Shown one piece after another: positions 24,060 through 36,129 of a stretch of DNA of 64,000 nt. The notes beneath the pieces are model-generated. The model ran no database searches. It saw only the letters and a list, made by a program, of their open reading frames with translations, and had not been told where the DNA came from. Origin of the DNA: Basidiobolus meristosporus CBS 931.73 (lineage: Eukaryota; Basidiobolomycota; Basidiobolomycetes; Basidiobolales; Basidiobolaceae); NCBI GenBank assembly GCA_002104905.1, contig MCFE01000358.1, positions 1 through 64,000 of the forward strand, given 5' to 3'. The position numbers and the translations under genes are program-made. Each line of letters opens with the position of its first letter. The stretch's first letter is position 1.

Positions 24060-24890
24060 ATGAGAGTCAAGGGCCCTTTGGGACAAGTACTCCTAGTGGG
24101 ATTTGTCTGCTTTGCATGTCCCGGCATGTTGAACACCGTCATCGGTATAGGTGCCGGTGGTCAGATGGACGATAGCGCTGCCAAGAGCGGAGAAGTCGCC
24201 CTTTACTCTTGCTTTGCCATGATGCTCTTGTTCACCCCGTTATTCATCAGCTCCAACTGGTTCTACTCATACCAGTTCGGCGCCGTGAACGGAGTGTTGT
24301 TCAACCTTCGCACCCGTTCCCTCAACAACGCCCTTTACTGGGGATCTCAGATGCTTGGTGCCTATGGCTTTAGGGAGCCTTCCTTGACAACGCTCGCTTC
24401 GGTTGTCGTGCCAGAGCTGTGTATGGACTGGCGATTGTTGGAGCGATCTTCTCGGCCACCTGGGCCGGAGGACTTGCCCTTCAGCTCCAATACACTCGTG
24501 AGGATCACCCTATCGAACATCGACTTCATCGACCACCCCAGCGAGTTCTGGCCCAAGTTCATCCTGTACATCTTCTATGGCATGTGTGATGCCATGTTGC
24601 AGACCTATGCCTACTGGGTCATGGGAGCCTTGTCGAACGACTCATCAGTGCTTGCTCGCTATGCTGGCTACTACAAGGGCATCCAATCAGCCGGAGTTGT
24701 CATTGCCTGGAGAATCGATGCGGTCGGCACTGCCTTCCTTACCCAGCTGATCATCAACTGGGGACTGTTCACTCTGTCTCTTCCATTCACCTACTTTGTA
24801 GCGCGTGAGGTCAAGGTGGCCTGTAACGATGGCGTTGAAGAGAAGGGTGAGCCCACTGATAGCGCGTGTTCTCGACATGATCATTGTTGA
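24060..24890 (+). pseudogene. UNC93-like array copy 1: internally deleted, frame re-opened
   Basis: Starts MRVKGPLGQVLLVGFVCFAC and matches copy 2 up to YSCFA. It then lacks about 505 bp (about 168 residues, TM2 to TM6) and resumes at MLLFTPLFISSNW. A 2-bp insertion after GAYG near 24370 throws the frame off for about 48 residues, and a 1-bp insertion near 24510 restores it at SNIDFIDHP, so the reading frame stays open to a TGA at 24890. The C-terminal tail is unlike the other copies (ends CSRHDHC). It is also the most divergent copy in amino acids (LNTVIGIGAGGQ for FNVINGMGAGGQ). A working transporter is unlikely, but a truncated membrane protein could be made. Confidence 0.85.
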
Positions 24891-25476
24891 TCATTCATCG
24901 TCCAAAATGAATATTATTTAACTGTTCAATACTGCATCCTAATCTGGCTCATATTGGTCAAGCAAAATTCAGATGGTGCAAATACGTGGGCAAAGTACCC
25001 GAAGGTATCTAACAATCACGCCACGTAAATTACGACTCGGTACTTTCATATATTTCCCAGGTAAGAACAATTCGCGTTCAGGTTACATCACCGAGGGCAA
25101 ATCCCCATAAATGGAGATTAATTAGACTATACAACGTAGTATAGGCATTACCTATTTCGGTATGAAGGATCAACCTTAAGCTCTGGGATATGTGGTACAG
25201 AGTGCACAAGGAAATTGATGTCTGCAAATGATAACCGCGCTTCTGACAAAAGTTCGATTCCATTTACGGCCCACAATATGCACATATTCCAGAAGCCTAG
25301 AGCGAAGGGAAGGTTAATGAAGCCAGTTGCGCCTCTTTCGGTATTGTTGCATAGAATTCCCACGTTGGTTGCTATTAACAAGCAAAGCTCGCATTCCCCG
25401 GACACCGAGTATATAAGAGCTAGCGCAGCGAGAATCTTCACTTCAAAACTTCACTACCGATAATAGAAATTAAACA
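24891..25476. other. Spacer between array copies 1 and 2
   Basis: No gene. It shares little sequence with the other spacers. The last 70 bp hold the copy 2 core promoter. Confidence 0.6.
25410..25417 (+). promoter_or_regulatory. TATA box of array copy 2
   Basis: TATATAAG, 67 bp upstream of the ATG at 25477. Matching boxes precede copies 3 to 11 at 27463, 29524, 32305, 34369, 37436 (TATAAAG), 40058, 43049, 45564 and 47991, always about 60-90 bp before the ATG. Confidence 0.75.
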
Positions 25477-26787
25477 ATGAGAATCAACAGTCCTTTGGGA
25501 CAAGTACTCCTCGTGGGTTTCGTCTGCTTCGCATGCCCCGGTATGTTCAACGTCATCAACGGTATGGGCGCCGGTGGTCAGATGGACGATAACACAGCCA
25601 AGAACGGAAATGTCGCCCTTTACTCTTGCTTTGCCGTGTTCGGATGCCTAGGTGGCGGTTTCTACAACATTCTCGGTGGTCGTCTTTGCTTGTGCCTCGG
25701 TGGTTTGACTTACGCTTTGTACTCTGGCTCGCTCCTCTACTACAACGAGACCAAGAAGCCCGCATTCGTGATCATTGCCAGTGCCATCCTTGGTGTTGGT
25801 GCTGGTATTCTGTGGACAGCTCAAGGCGTGGTGATGATGTCGTACCCTGCGGAAGATCAGAAGGGCCGCTGTGTCGGTCTGTTCTGGATTCTGTTCAACC
25901 TGGGTGGTGTGATGGGAGCCTTCATTCCATTCGGCCTCAACTTCCACTCTGACAAGGGAGCAGTCAGCAACAGCACCTACCTCGCCTTCCTCGTGATCAT
26001 GATTCTCGGTGCTCTCCTCGGACTCATTCTCTTGCCCCCTGGCAAGGTGATCCGTGATGATGGCAGCAGAGTAGTCGTGAAGAAGTTCACCAACATCGGC
26101 GGCGAGATCGTGGACATCCTCAAGCTCTTCACCAACAAGTACATGCTCCTGCTCACCCCGTTGTTCATCAGCTCCAACTGGTTCTACTCCTACCAGTTCG
26201 GCGCTGTGAACGGAGTGTTGTTCAACCTTCGCACCCGTTCCCTCAACAACGCCCTGTACTGGGGATCCCAGATGCTTGGTGCCTATGGCTTGGGAGCCTT
26301 CCTCGACAACCCTCGCTTCGGTCGTCGTGCCAGAGCTGTGTATGGACTGGCGATTGTTGGAGCGATCTTCTCGGCCACCTGGGCCGGAGGACTTGCCCTT
26401 CAGCTCCAATACACTCGTGAGGATCACCCCTCGAACATCGACTTCATCGACCACCCCAGCGAGTTCTGGCCCAAGTTCATCCTGTACATCTTCTATGGCA
26501 TGTGTGATGCCATGTTGCAAACCTATGCCTACTGGGTCATGGGAGCCTTGTCGAACGACTCATCAGTGCTTGCTCGCTATGCTGGCTACTACAAGGGCAT
26601 CCAATCAGCCGGAGCCGCCATTGCGTGGAGAATCGATGCGGTCGGCACTGCCTTCCTCACCCAGCTGATCATCAACTGGGGACTGTTCACTCTGTCTCTT
26701 CCATTCACCTACTTTGTAGCACGTGAAGTCAAGGAGACCTGTAACGATGGCGCCGAGGAGAAGGGTGAGGTAGCTGACAAAGAGTAA
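25477..26787 (+). CDS. UNC93-like MFS-type membrane protein, array copy 2 (intact)
   Basis: Reference copy for the array: 436 aa, one exon. The sequence fits the UNC-93-like branch of the major facilitator superfamily: GQVLLVGFVCFACPGMFNVI as TM1, a Gly-rich loop GMGAGGQMDD, then about 11-12 hydrophobic spans including FVIIASAILGVGAGILWTAQ, VGLFWILFNLGGVMGAFIPF, AFLVIMILGALLGLILLPPG, AVYGLAIVGAIFSATWAGGL and AFLTQLIINWGLFTLSLPF. A central cytosolic loop is basic (DDGSRVVVKKF) and the C-terminal tail is acidic (EEKGEVADKE). Fungal members are mostly uncharacterised; substrate unknown. Codon use is strongly biased to optimal C-ending codons (ATC, TTC, GTC, AAC, AAG), suggesting high expression. 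TGTACAG lies 17 nt after the stop. Confidence 0.92.
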   Translation: MRINSPLGQVLLVGFVCFACPGMFNVINGMGAGGQMDDNTAKNGNVALYSCFAVFGCLGGGFYNILGGRLCLCLGGLTYALYSGSLLYYNETKKPAFVIIASAILGVGAGILWTAQGVVMMSYPAEDQKGRCVGLFWILFNLGGVMGAFIPFGLNFHSDKGAVSNSTYLAFLVIMILGALLGLILLPPGKVIRDDGSRVVVKKFTNIGGEIVDILKLFTNKYMLLLTPLFISSNWFYSYQFGAVNGVLFNLRTRSLNNALYWGSQMLGAYGLGAFLDNPRFGRRARAVYGLAIVGAIFSATWAGGLALQLQYTREDHPSNIDFIDHPSEFWPKFILYIFYGMCDAMLQTYAYWVMGALSNDSSVLARYAGYYKGIQSAGAAIAWRIDAVGTAFLTQLIINWGLFTLSLPFTYFVAREVKETCNDGAEEKGEVADKE

Positions 26788-27537
26788 ACTTATACCCGAA
26801 CACTGTACAGATCCTATTTTGCAAATATCACTACCTAGCATTACCACATTACAAACAATACGAAATTTTAAAATAAATGATCTCATAACCATCACTTTCG
26901 TTACCAGAACATTAGCCTATTTGCTGATGGGCTTAATCAACTGATTTTACCCTGCGTTTTACTTGTAAATCTTCACCATCTGCATTACCGTATTTCTGCT
27001 GTGTCTATGCTTTGGTGGACATTGGTGGGTGCTCTAGAGCTAGAGGGGAATAGTAAGCTGCCTTGGATGAAAAGTCCGCATGAATATCGCCTCATTTGGA
27101 GGGTGCTACCGTTTTTGGGAGATCCCTAGGGATTGAAAATCGCTTCGGATCCACACATCAATATGTATATGTCTATAATAGAGATTGACAGGTCATGGGT
27201 GATCAACGTCGCGTTTCGATGGAGCATGATCCCCCAATCCTGGAAAACCCATTTCACGTCATACAGAAGTCCGTGGCGCCCAATTTGCTACATGTTCTGG
27301 CGAACAGAACCACTCTGTGACATAGAAATATGGTCAAATTGTGGTGTTTTTAAAGGGGCAAAATGCTGGTCAACAGTAATCTACTTGTTAAAGGTAAAAG
27401 TGGTCGGAGTTCTGGGCCTGCTCCAAATGGGGGAGATAAATCAAACTCAGTGGTGGGTGATGTATATAAAATCAACATAAAGTCGTGCATGATAGCCAAC
27501 CTTTACTACTACCAATACTACTAGTTACAACTATACA
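26788..27537. other. Spacer between copies 2 and 3
   Basis: No gene. An AATAAA at about 26872 may end copy 2. The right part carries the copy 3 promoter: GGAGTTCTGG at 27406-27415, TATATAAA at 27463-27470 and the ACTAGTTACAACT leader just before the ATG. Confidence 0.65.
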
Positions 27538-28849
27538 ATGAGAATCAACAGTCCTTTGGGACAAGTACTCCTCGTGGGTTTCGTCTGCTTCGCATGCCCC
27601 GGCATGTTCAACGTCATCAACGGTATGGGCGCCGGTGGTCAGATGGACGATAACACAGCCAAGAACGGAAATGTCGCCCTTTACTCTTGCTTTGCCGTGT
27701 TCGGATGCCTAGGTGGTGGTTTCTACAACATTCTCGGTGGTCGTCTTTGCTTGTGCCTCGGTGGTTTGACTTACGCTTTGTACTCTGGCTCGCTCCTCTA
27801 CTACAATGAGACCAAGAAGCCGCATTCGTGATCATTGCCAGTGCCATCCTTGGTGTTGGTGCTGGTATTCTGTGGACAGCTCAAGGCGTGGTGATGATGT
27901 CGTATCCTGCGGAAGATCAGAAGGGCCGCTGTGTCGGTCTGTTCTGGATTCTGTTCAACCTTGGGTGGTGTGATGGGAGCCTTCATTCCATTCGGCCTCA
28001 ACTTCCACTCTGACAAGGGAGCCGTCAGCAACAGCACCTACCTCGCCTTCCTCGTGATCATGATTCTCGGCGCTCTCCTCGGACTCATTCTCTTGCCCCC
28101 TGGCAAGGTGATCCGCGATGATGGCAGCAGAGTAGTCGTGAAGAAGTTCACCAACATCGGCGGCGAGATCGTGGACATCCTCAAGCTCTTCACCAACAAG
28201 TACATGCTCCTGCTCACCCCGTTGTTCATCAGCTCCAACTGGTTCTACTCCATACCAGTTCGGCGCCGTGAACGGAGTGTTGTTCAACCTTCGCACCCGT
28301 TCCCTCAACAACGCCCTGTACTGGGGATCTCAGATGCTTGGTGCCTATGGCTTGGGAGCCTTCCTTGACAACCCTCGCTTCGGTCGTCGTGCCAGAGCTG
28401 TGTATGGACTGGCCATTGTTGGAGCGATCTTCTCGGCCACCTGGGCCGGAGGTCTTGCCCTTCAGCTCCAATACACTCGTGAGGATCACCCCTCGAACAT
28501 CGACTTCATCGACCACCCCAGCGAGTTCTGGCCCAAGTTCATCCTGTACATCTTCTATGGCATGTGTGATGCCATGTTGCAAACCTATGCCTACTGGGTC
28601 ATGGGAGCCTTGTCGAACGACTCGTCAGTGCTTGCTCGCTACGCTGGCTACTACAAGGGCATCCAATCAGCCGGAGCCGCCATTGCCTGGAGAATCGATG
28701 CTGTTGGCACTGCCTTCCTCACCCAGCTGATCATCAATTGGGGACTGTTCACTCTGTCTCTTCCATTCACCTACTTCGTAGCACGCGAGGTCAAGGAGAC
28801 CTGTAACGATGGGGCTGAAGAGAAGGGTGAAGTTGCTGACAAGGAGTGA
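27538..28849 (+). pseudogene. UNC93-like array copy 3 (three single-base indels)
   Basis: Same length and content as copy 2 plus one net base (1312 bp). The frame breaks at a missing C near 27820 (ETKKP then HS-stop, 97 aa), an extra T near 27961 and an extra A near 28252. Between the breaks the amino-acid sequence is identical to intact copies, and nucleotide changes are synonymous. Either the indels are very recent or they are sequence errors. The first deletion is shared with copies 4 and 6. Confidence 0.85.
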
Positions 28850-29588
28850 ACAGGATATAAATTCATACTTGGTTTTATTTTTAGCCATATCTGTAATTAC
28901 TTTAATCGTACTTAACTAAATGTAATAAAGCTAGCGTGTTACATCGAACCTAATTTCAATTCCAGTACCAACGTACTAATTTCTAGCAGACAAAACGCTT
29001 TCGGTGTCCCGGCTGATTACAGTGATTAGTGGTAGCGTAATGCTGGAGATAACCTTCTATAACAGATTGTTTGGTCAACATCAATTTCTTCGAAATCATT
29101 GGTGTATATTGTCGGAGCATGGCAAATACCTTTCACTGGAATCTAGCCGTAAAAACCATTTCAACTCCGCACGCCACTGGTCACCAAAATAGAATTCATC
29201 AAATCCAACATTACACCAACTTCAATTTAGCTATTTCTAAAGCAGAACATAACTATGACGCTCGGCACATCCCGTAACCCATCAAATGATCTCTGGAAAC
29301 ACAACAGTGGCTTGTAGTCTGGTGACACGAGAGGGACGTTCCACCATGAAGCTTATTCCGGACAATCACTTCGGTTCACCAAATCAAATAAGTACAGATT
29401 TCAACATCGAAATTGGAATGGTCCAATTACCAAAATACCTTGGTTACTAAGACTGCTTATGTACCTAATACTACAGTAGCTTATGTGGATTAGCCACTCG
29501 GTGCATCGACGGTCGCTACCAAGTATATAAGACTGGGAGTAATGATATGTGATTATCAAATATTCACTCTCAATTGATAAACTAAATA
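28850..29588. other. Spacer between copies 3 and 4
   Basis: No gene. TATATAAG for copy 4 is at 29524-29531. The leader before the copy 4 ATG differs from that of copies 3 and 5-10. Confidence 0.6.
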
Positions 29589-30901
29589 ATGAGAATTAAC
29601 AGTCCTTTGGGACAAGTACTCCTCGTGGGTTTTGTCTGCTTCGCATGCCCCGGCATGTTCAACGTCATCAACGGTATGGGCGCCGGTGGTCAGATGGACG
29701 ATAACACAGCCAAGAACGGAAATGTCGCCCTTTACTCTTGCTTTGCCGTATTCGGATGCCTAGGTGGTGGTTTCTACAACATTCTCGGTGGTCGTCTTTG
29801 CTTGTGCCTCGGTGGTTTGACTTACGCTTTGTACTCTGGCTCGCTCCTCTACTACAACGAGACCAAGAAGCCGCATTCGTGATCATTGCCAGTGCCATCC
29901 TTGGTGTTGGTGCTGGTATTCTGTGGACAGCTCAGGGTGTGGTGATGATGTCGTATCCCGCGGAAGATCAGAAGGGTCGCTGTGTCGGTCTGTTCTGGAT
30001 TCTGTTCAACCTGGGTGGTGTGATGGGAGCCTTCATTCCATTCGGCCTCAACTTCCACTCTGACAAGGGAGCCGTCAGCAACAGCACCTACCTCGCCTTC
30101 CTCGTGATCATGATTCTCGGCGCTCTCCTCGGACTCATTCTCCTTGCCCCCTGGCAAGGTGATCCGCGATGATGGCAGCAGAGTAGTCGTGAAGAAGTTC
30201 ACCAACATCGGTGGTGAGATCGTGGACATCCTCAAGCTCTTCACCAACAAGTACATGCTCCTGCTCACCCCGTTGTTCATTCAGCTCCAACTGGTTCTAC
30301 TCCTACCAGTTCGGCGCCGTGAACGGAGTGTTGTTCAACCTTCGCACCCGTTCCCTCAACAACGCCCTGTACTGGGGATCTCAGATGCTTGGTGCCTATG
30401 GCTTGGGAGCCTTCCTTGACAACCCTCGCTTCGGTCGTCGTGCCAGAGCTGTGTATGGACTGGCCATTGTTGGAGCGATCTTCTCGGCCACCTGGGCCGG
30501 AGGTCTTGCCCTTCAGCTCCAATACACTCGTGAGGATCACCCCTCGAACATCGACTTCATCGACCACCCCAGTGAGTTCTGGCCCAAGTTCATCCTGTAC
30601 ATCTTCTATGGCATGTGTGATGCCATGTTGCAGACCTATGCCTACTGGGTCATGGGAGCCTTGTCGAACGACTCATCAGTGCTTGCTCGCTATGCTGGCT
30701 ACTACAAGGGTATCCAATCAGCCGGAGCCGCCATTGCGTGGAGAATCGATGCTGTCGGCACTGCCTTCCTCACCCAGCTGATCATCAACTGGGGACTGTT
30801 CACTCTGTCTCTTCCATTCACCTACTTCGTAGCAGCGTGAGGTCAAGGAGACCTGTAACGATGGCGCTGAAGAGAAGGGTGAAGCAGCTGACAAGGAGTA
30901 A
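29589..30901 (+). pseudogene. UNC93-like array copy 4 (four single-base indels)
   Basis: 1313 bp, two more than an intact copy. Indels: missing C near 29872 (shared with copies 3 and 6), extra C near 30142, extra T near 30281, and an extra base near 30834 close to the end (FVA then AREV). All other positions preserve the protein, which would end EAADKE. TGTACAG follows 17 nt after the stop. Confidence 0.85.
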
Positions 30902-32376
30902 ATCCAAAATATATCGTTGTACAGAATTTCGTCTACATCTAACTCCATCCATTAAATTTAAAGCATGATTTAATCAACATATAATACGCAATGAATAAAC
31001 CACGTATCAATCATTTCAGTATTACGAATCCATGAGCTCACAATTCTGTAGTACAAAGTGGATATACCGAACCCTTAATTTTGAGCGGGGGTCAAATTCG
31101 GGCCATTTCTCACGTAAGATACATGTCTGATTTTACATTTCCCGAATCACTCTAGGTTGACCAGAATAATAAATGGTAAACAAAAATCGCCTAATCTTTC
31201 CTTTTGTAGCCATTCTCGCTTCGGAGTAAGTTTGTATTGATCATCCCAAAATTATAATATTGTATTTTAATGAAACTATATTGATGCCTAAAGTCCGTAG
31301 AATCCTCGGTCCAGTGTTATTATTAGTATTGAGACCTATGTTACACGGTGGCCCATAGCTTCCATATTTGCAGATCTTTTCGTCAAATAGAATACCAACT
31401 AGCATGAATTAATATGTTTAAATCATTAAATACTAAAACGGGTAAAATACCTAGTTATGAGTAAAATCCCTGCGGTGCGAATGTGGTTGAACTTGTTTCT
31501 TACAATTGGTTATCCAGGACTGCGTGCTTCATTCGACAATTCTCCGTCTACTGTATGTGGCTTTGAAATCAGCTCAATTTCCTAGGTAATTGGCGTCCTC
31601 AATAATGTCCTCCGTACAGGGCATAAAGTTGATTGGACGGTGTGGTTTGTATTGAAACTATTCATTTCAAATAACGATCAAATATGTAGCTAAAAGTTGT
31701 GATAATCAGAGTAGAAAGCCTGCAATTCGATCCTAAAATGAATGAGGTTCAATTCTGTTATTATTATGAACCCCATAAATCGCTGCGCGTTGTATAGTAT
31801 TGGACGAATGATCACAGAGTGTTGATTGGCTACGCGTAACGATCCTTCGCAATCCAGATTCGATATTTGCGAAATGAAATTGAGTTTCAGGATTTTCGGG
31901 TCTTACCCGAAAATGGAATGGGCTTCCATATCACTTGGTCCACACTGCTTTCCCTGATTAGGAAGCCTATACTAAATATGGCAATAATTTATGCTACAAA
32001 GATTGGAATTGAATAAGCGCGTAAACGAATGATTTTTGGACGGCTGGGCCAAGATGGACTTCAAGAAATATTTGCATGATGGAATCATCGAAAAAAGTGC
32101 AGGTCACACGATAATTTGAGGCGCACACATGAAAATCCGCTCGGGCGAATAGAGCATTGGGAACGGATGGGAATGTGTTCATATTGAAACAAATTAAAGT
32201 TGTAAAAGGTGTTAGTCTTAAAGGGTATATTCAATGAAGATGTAAATGGAGTTCTGGACCAATGCCAAGAACGATATTCACTTTAAACTCGGTGAATGAA
32301 TGTGTATATAAGATTAGCATCGAGGTTTCTGTTTCATCAAACACTAAATAATACTACAACTAGTTACAACTGTACA
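30902..32376. other. Long spacer between copies 4 and 5
   Basis: About 1.5 kb, AT-rich, no gene recognised. Its right end holds the copy 5 promoter: GGAGTTCTGG at 32248-32257, TATATAAG at 32305-32312 and the ACTAGTTACAACT leader. Confidence 0.6.
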
Positions 32377-33687
32377 ATGAGAATCAACAGTCCTTTGGGA
32401 CAAGTACTCCTCGTGGGTTTTGTCTGCTTCGCATGCCCCGGCATGTTCAACGTCATCAACGGTATGGGCGCCGGTGGTCAGATGGATGATAACACAGCCA
32501 AGAACGGAAATGTCGCCCTTTACTCTTGCTTTGCCGTGTTCGGATGCCTAGGTGGCGGTTTCTACAACATTCTCGGTGGTCGTCTTTGCTTGTGCCTCGG
32601 TGGTTTGACTTACGCTTTGTACTCTGGCTCGCTCCTCTACTACAACGAGACCAAGAAGCCCGCATTCGTGATCATTGCCAGTGCCATCCTTGGTGTTGGT
32701 GCTGGTATTCTGTGGACAGCTCAGGGTGTGGTGATGATGTCGTATCCCGCGGAAGATCAGAAGGGTCGCTGTGTCGGTCTGTTCTGGATTCTGTTCAACC
32801 TGGGTGGTGTGATGGGAGCCTTCATTCCATTCGGCCTCAACTTCCACTCTGACAAGGGAGCCGTCAGCAACAGCACCTACCTCGCCTTCCTCGTGATCAT
32901 GATTCTCGGCGCTCTCCTCGGACTCATTCTCTTGCCCCCTGGCAAGGTGATCCGCGATGATGGCAGCAGAGTAGTCGTGAAGAAGTTCACCAACATCGGC
33001 GGTGAGATCGTGGACATCCTCAAGCTCTTCACCAACAAGTACATGCTCCTGCTCACCCCGTTGTTCATTAGCTCCAACTGGTTCTACTCCTACCAGTTTG
33101 GCGCCGTGAACGGAGTGTTGTTCAACCTTCGCACCCGTTCCCTCAACAACGCCCTTTACTGGGGATCTCAGATGCTTGGTGCCTACGGCTTGGGAGCCTT
33201 CCTCGACAACCCCCGCTTCGGTCGTCGTGCCAGAGCTGTGTATGGACTGGCGATTGTTGGAGCGATCTTCTCGGCCACCTGGGCCGGAGGTCTTGCCCTT
33301 CAGCTCCAATACACTCGTGAGGATCACCCCTCGAACATCGACTTCATCGACCACCCCAGCGAGTTCTGGCCCAAGTTCATCCTGTACATCTTCTATGGCA
33401 TGTGTGATGCCATGTTGCAAACCTATGCCTACTGGGTCATGGGAGCCTTGTCGAACGACTCATCAGTGCTTGCTCGCTATGCTGGCTACTACAAGGGCAT
33501 CCAATCAGCCGGAGCCGCCATTGCCTGGAGAATCGATGCTGTTGGCACTGCCTTCCTCACCCAGCTGATCATCAACTGGGGACTGTTCACTCTGTCTCTT
33601 CCATTCACCTACTTCGTAGCGCGTGAGGTCAAGGAGACCTGTAACGATGGCGCTGAAGAGAAGGGTGAGGTAGCAGACAAAGAGTAA
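32377..33687 (+). CDS. UNC93-like membrane protein, array copy 5 (intact)
   Basis: 436 aa, identical in protein to copy 2 as far as read. The frame is open 81 bp further upstream, but homology to all other copies and the TATA box at 32305, which would lie inside that extension, fix the start at 32377. Stop TAA, then TGTACAGAAT 17 nt on. Confidence 0.92.
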   Translation: MRINSPLGQVLLVGFVCFACPGMFNVINGMGAGGQMDDNTAKNGNVALYSCFAVFGCLGGGFYNILGGRLCLCLGGLTYALYSGSLLYYNETKKPAFVIIASAILGVGAGILWTAQGVVMMSYPAEDQKGRCVGLFWILFNLGGVMGAFIPFGLNFHSDKGAVSNSTYLAFLVIMILGALLGLILLPPGKVIRDDGSRVVVKKFTNIGGEIVDILKLFTNKYMLLLTPLFISSNWFYSYQFGAVNGVLFNLRTRSLNNALYWGSQMLGAYGLGAFLDNPRFGRRARAVYGLAIVGAIFSATWAGGLALQLQYTREDHPSNIDFIDHPSEFWPKFILYIFYGMCDAMLQTYAYWVMGALSNDSSVLARYAGYYKGIQSAGAAIAWRIDAVGTAFLTQLIINWGLFTLSLPFTYFVAREVKETCNDGAEEKGEVADKE

Positions 33688-34444
33688 ATCAAAAATACTT
33701 CAATGTACAGAATTAGCTAATTATCAATACTTATCAATGCCACATTACTGATAGCACGAAATATTATAATAAATGATATTATAACCTCATCAACTCAACC
33801 TTGTGCCCTACAATTTTACTCCGTCTGCTAAAAGACGCAATCTGCTTAGACCCCCACAATGATCGCCTCCGTAATCAAATTTAGATGCGATCAACGGTGG
33901 TTTATCTTCATGGTCAAGTTTGTATCGAACATACAGATTTTCGATGTGGCGTTGATTCCATAGGCAACCATAAAAAAGTCCGCACAAATATCACTTGATT
34001 CGGCTGGACCTTCCTTATTTAGCCGCGATTTGGATTAACATCATTCTCGGATCCGTATATAGATAAATATACACAAAGCTACAATAAAAATAGGATCGGC
34101 CTAGAGTGATCAGCATAGTGGTTGTATTTAGAGTTTTCCTGTAACCACAGGAAATCCATCCCAGGCCATTTAGAAGTTCGTGGCGTGAAATTCGAAGTAT
34201 ACTCCAATAAATCGAGCCTAATGATTAATCGAAATTTATCTAAATCCTACGATCCCAAAATGGTAAGAAAGCGGGTCAACCTTAATATACTCGTTATAGG
34301 CACAATGAAGCGTCGTTCTAGGTCGGCTTCAAACATGGCGATCACTTCATGCGCAGTGATCGAAAACATATATAAGTTCTACCTAGAGGTCTTAGTCACA
34401 TTCATATCTAAAATACTACAAGAACAACTAGTTAAAACATTATA
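33688..34444. other. Spacer between copies 5 and 6
   Basis: No gene. AATAAA near 33768 may end copy 5. TATATAAG for copy 6 is at 34369-34376. A 107-codon frame ending at 34445 has no recognisable content. Confidence 0.6.
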
Positions 34445-35755
34445 ATGAGAATCAACAGTCCTTTGGGACAAGTACTCCTCGTGGGTTTTGTCTGCTTCGC
34501 ATGCCCCGGCATGTTCAACGTCATCAACGGTATGGGCGCCGGTGGACAGATGGACGATAACACAGCCAAGAACGGAAATGTCGCCCTTTACTCTTGCTTT
34601 GCCGTGTTCGGATGCCTAGGTGGTGGTTTCTACAACATTCTTGGTGGTCGTCTTTGCTTGTGCCTCGGTGGTTTGACTTACGCTTTGTACTCTGGCTCGC
34701 TCCTCTACTACAACGAGACCAAGAAGCCGCATTCGTGATCATTGCCAGTGCCATCCTTGGTGTTGGTGCTGGTATTCTGTGGACAGCTCAGGGTGTGGTG
34801 ATGATGTCGTATCCCGCGGAAGATCAGAAGGGTCGCTGTGTCGGTCTGTTCTGGATTCTGTTCAACCTGGGTGGTGTGATGGGAGCCTTCATTCCATTCG
34901 GCCTCAACTTCCACTCTGACAAGGGAGCCGTCAGCAACAGCACCTACCTCGCCTTCCTCGTGATCATGATTCTCGGTGCTCTCCTCGGACTCATTCTCCT
35001 GCCTCCTGGCAAGGTGATCCGTGATGATGGCAGCAGAGTAGTCGTGAAGAAGTTCACCAACATCGGCGGTGAGATCGTGGACATCCTCAAGCTCTTCACC
35101 AACAAGTACATGCTCCTGCTCACCCCATTGTTCATCAGCTCCAACTGGTTCTACTCATACCAGTTCGGCGCTGTGAACGGAGTGTTGTTCAACCTTCGCA
35201 CCCGTTCCCTCAACAACGCCCTCTACTGGGGATCTCAGATGCTTGGTGCCTACGGCTTGGGAGCCTTCCTCGACAACCCTCGCTTCGGTCGTCGTGCCAG
35301 AGCTGTGTATGGACTGGCCATTGTTGGAGCGATCTTCTCGGCCACCTGGGCCGGAGGACTTGCCCTTCAGCTCCAATACACTCGTGAGGATCACCCCTCG
35401 AACATCGACTTCATCGACCACCCCAGCGAGTTCTGGCCCAAGTTCATCCTGTACATCTTCTATGGCATGTGTGATGCCATGTTGCAGACCTATGCTTACT
35501 GGGTCATGGGAGCCTTGTCGAACGACTCGTCAGTGCTTGCTCGCTATGCTGGCTACTACAAGGGCATCCAATCAGCCGGAGCTGCCATTGCGTGGAGAAT
35601 CGATGCGGTCGGCACTGCCTTCCTTACCCAGCTGATCATCAACTGGGGGACTGTTCACTCTGTCTCTTCCATTCACCTACTTTGTAGCGCGCGAGGTCAA
35701 GGAGACCTGCAACGATGGCGCCGAAGAGAAGGGCGAGGTAGCAGACAAAGAGTAA
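34445..35755 (+). pseudogene. UNC93-like array copy 6 (two compensating single-base indels)
   Basis: 1311 bp overall. A missing C near 34728 (the deletion shared with copies 3 and 4) and an extra G in a G run near 35649 (INWG then frame loss) break the reading frame. From 34594 another start in the shifted frame opens 402 codons of mostly correct sequence. Apart from the indels the coding sequence is conserved. TGTACAG lies 17 nt after the stop. Confidence 0.85.
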
Positions 35756-36129
35756 ACCCAAACCGTAGCATTGTACAGAATTCAATCAATATTCCGCACT
35801 AAATATCATTACTATAAGCGCATCATAGCATTATCTTTGAGTTCAAATTTAATATTGAATAAATCACCCTGTAAACGTACTTAGTTCAATGTTGATACGG
35901 ATTTTTCTCCCCAAAGTACACATGCAACCCGCTACTAGTTCTCAAGTGTGTTGGCGACAATTATATTACTCTCGCATGTCAGTCTTTCTGAGCACATCAT
36001 TCCTTATATTATCACAAGAAGTAGGGTTCATGTCTAATTTGCAGTGAGTTCCGGTAAGTGGGTTACAATCATGAAAGGGTTGGTAACATGGGTAATAGTT
36101 TGGGCTGTATAGCGGCCAGCGGCGTTTAA

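Noticed and set aside
25648-26520. Minus-strand 290-codon frame recurring opposite each array copy (also 32548-33420, 37696-38568, 43309-44181)
   Set aside because: It is an antisense shadow of the conserved UNC93-like gene. It is open because of the codon bias and breaks wherever synonymous changes occur.
26276-26668. 130-codon alternative plus-strand frame in every array copy
   Set aside because: It is a +2 frame shadow rich in Ser, Thr and Pro from the optimal codons. Copy 1 does read part of this frame, but only because of its two insertions.
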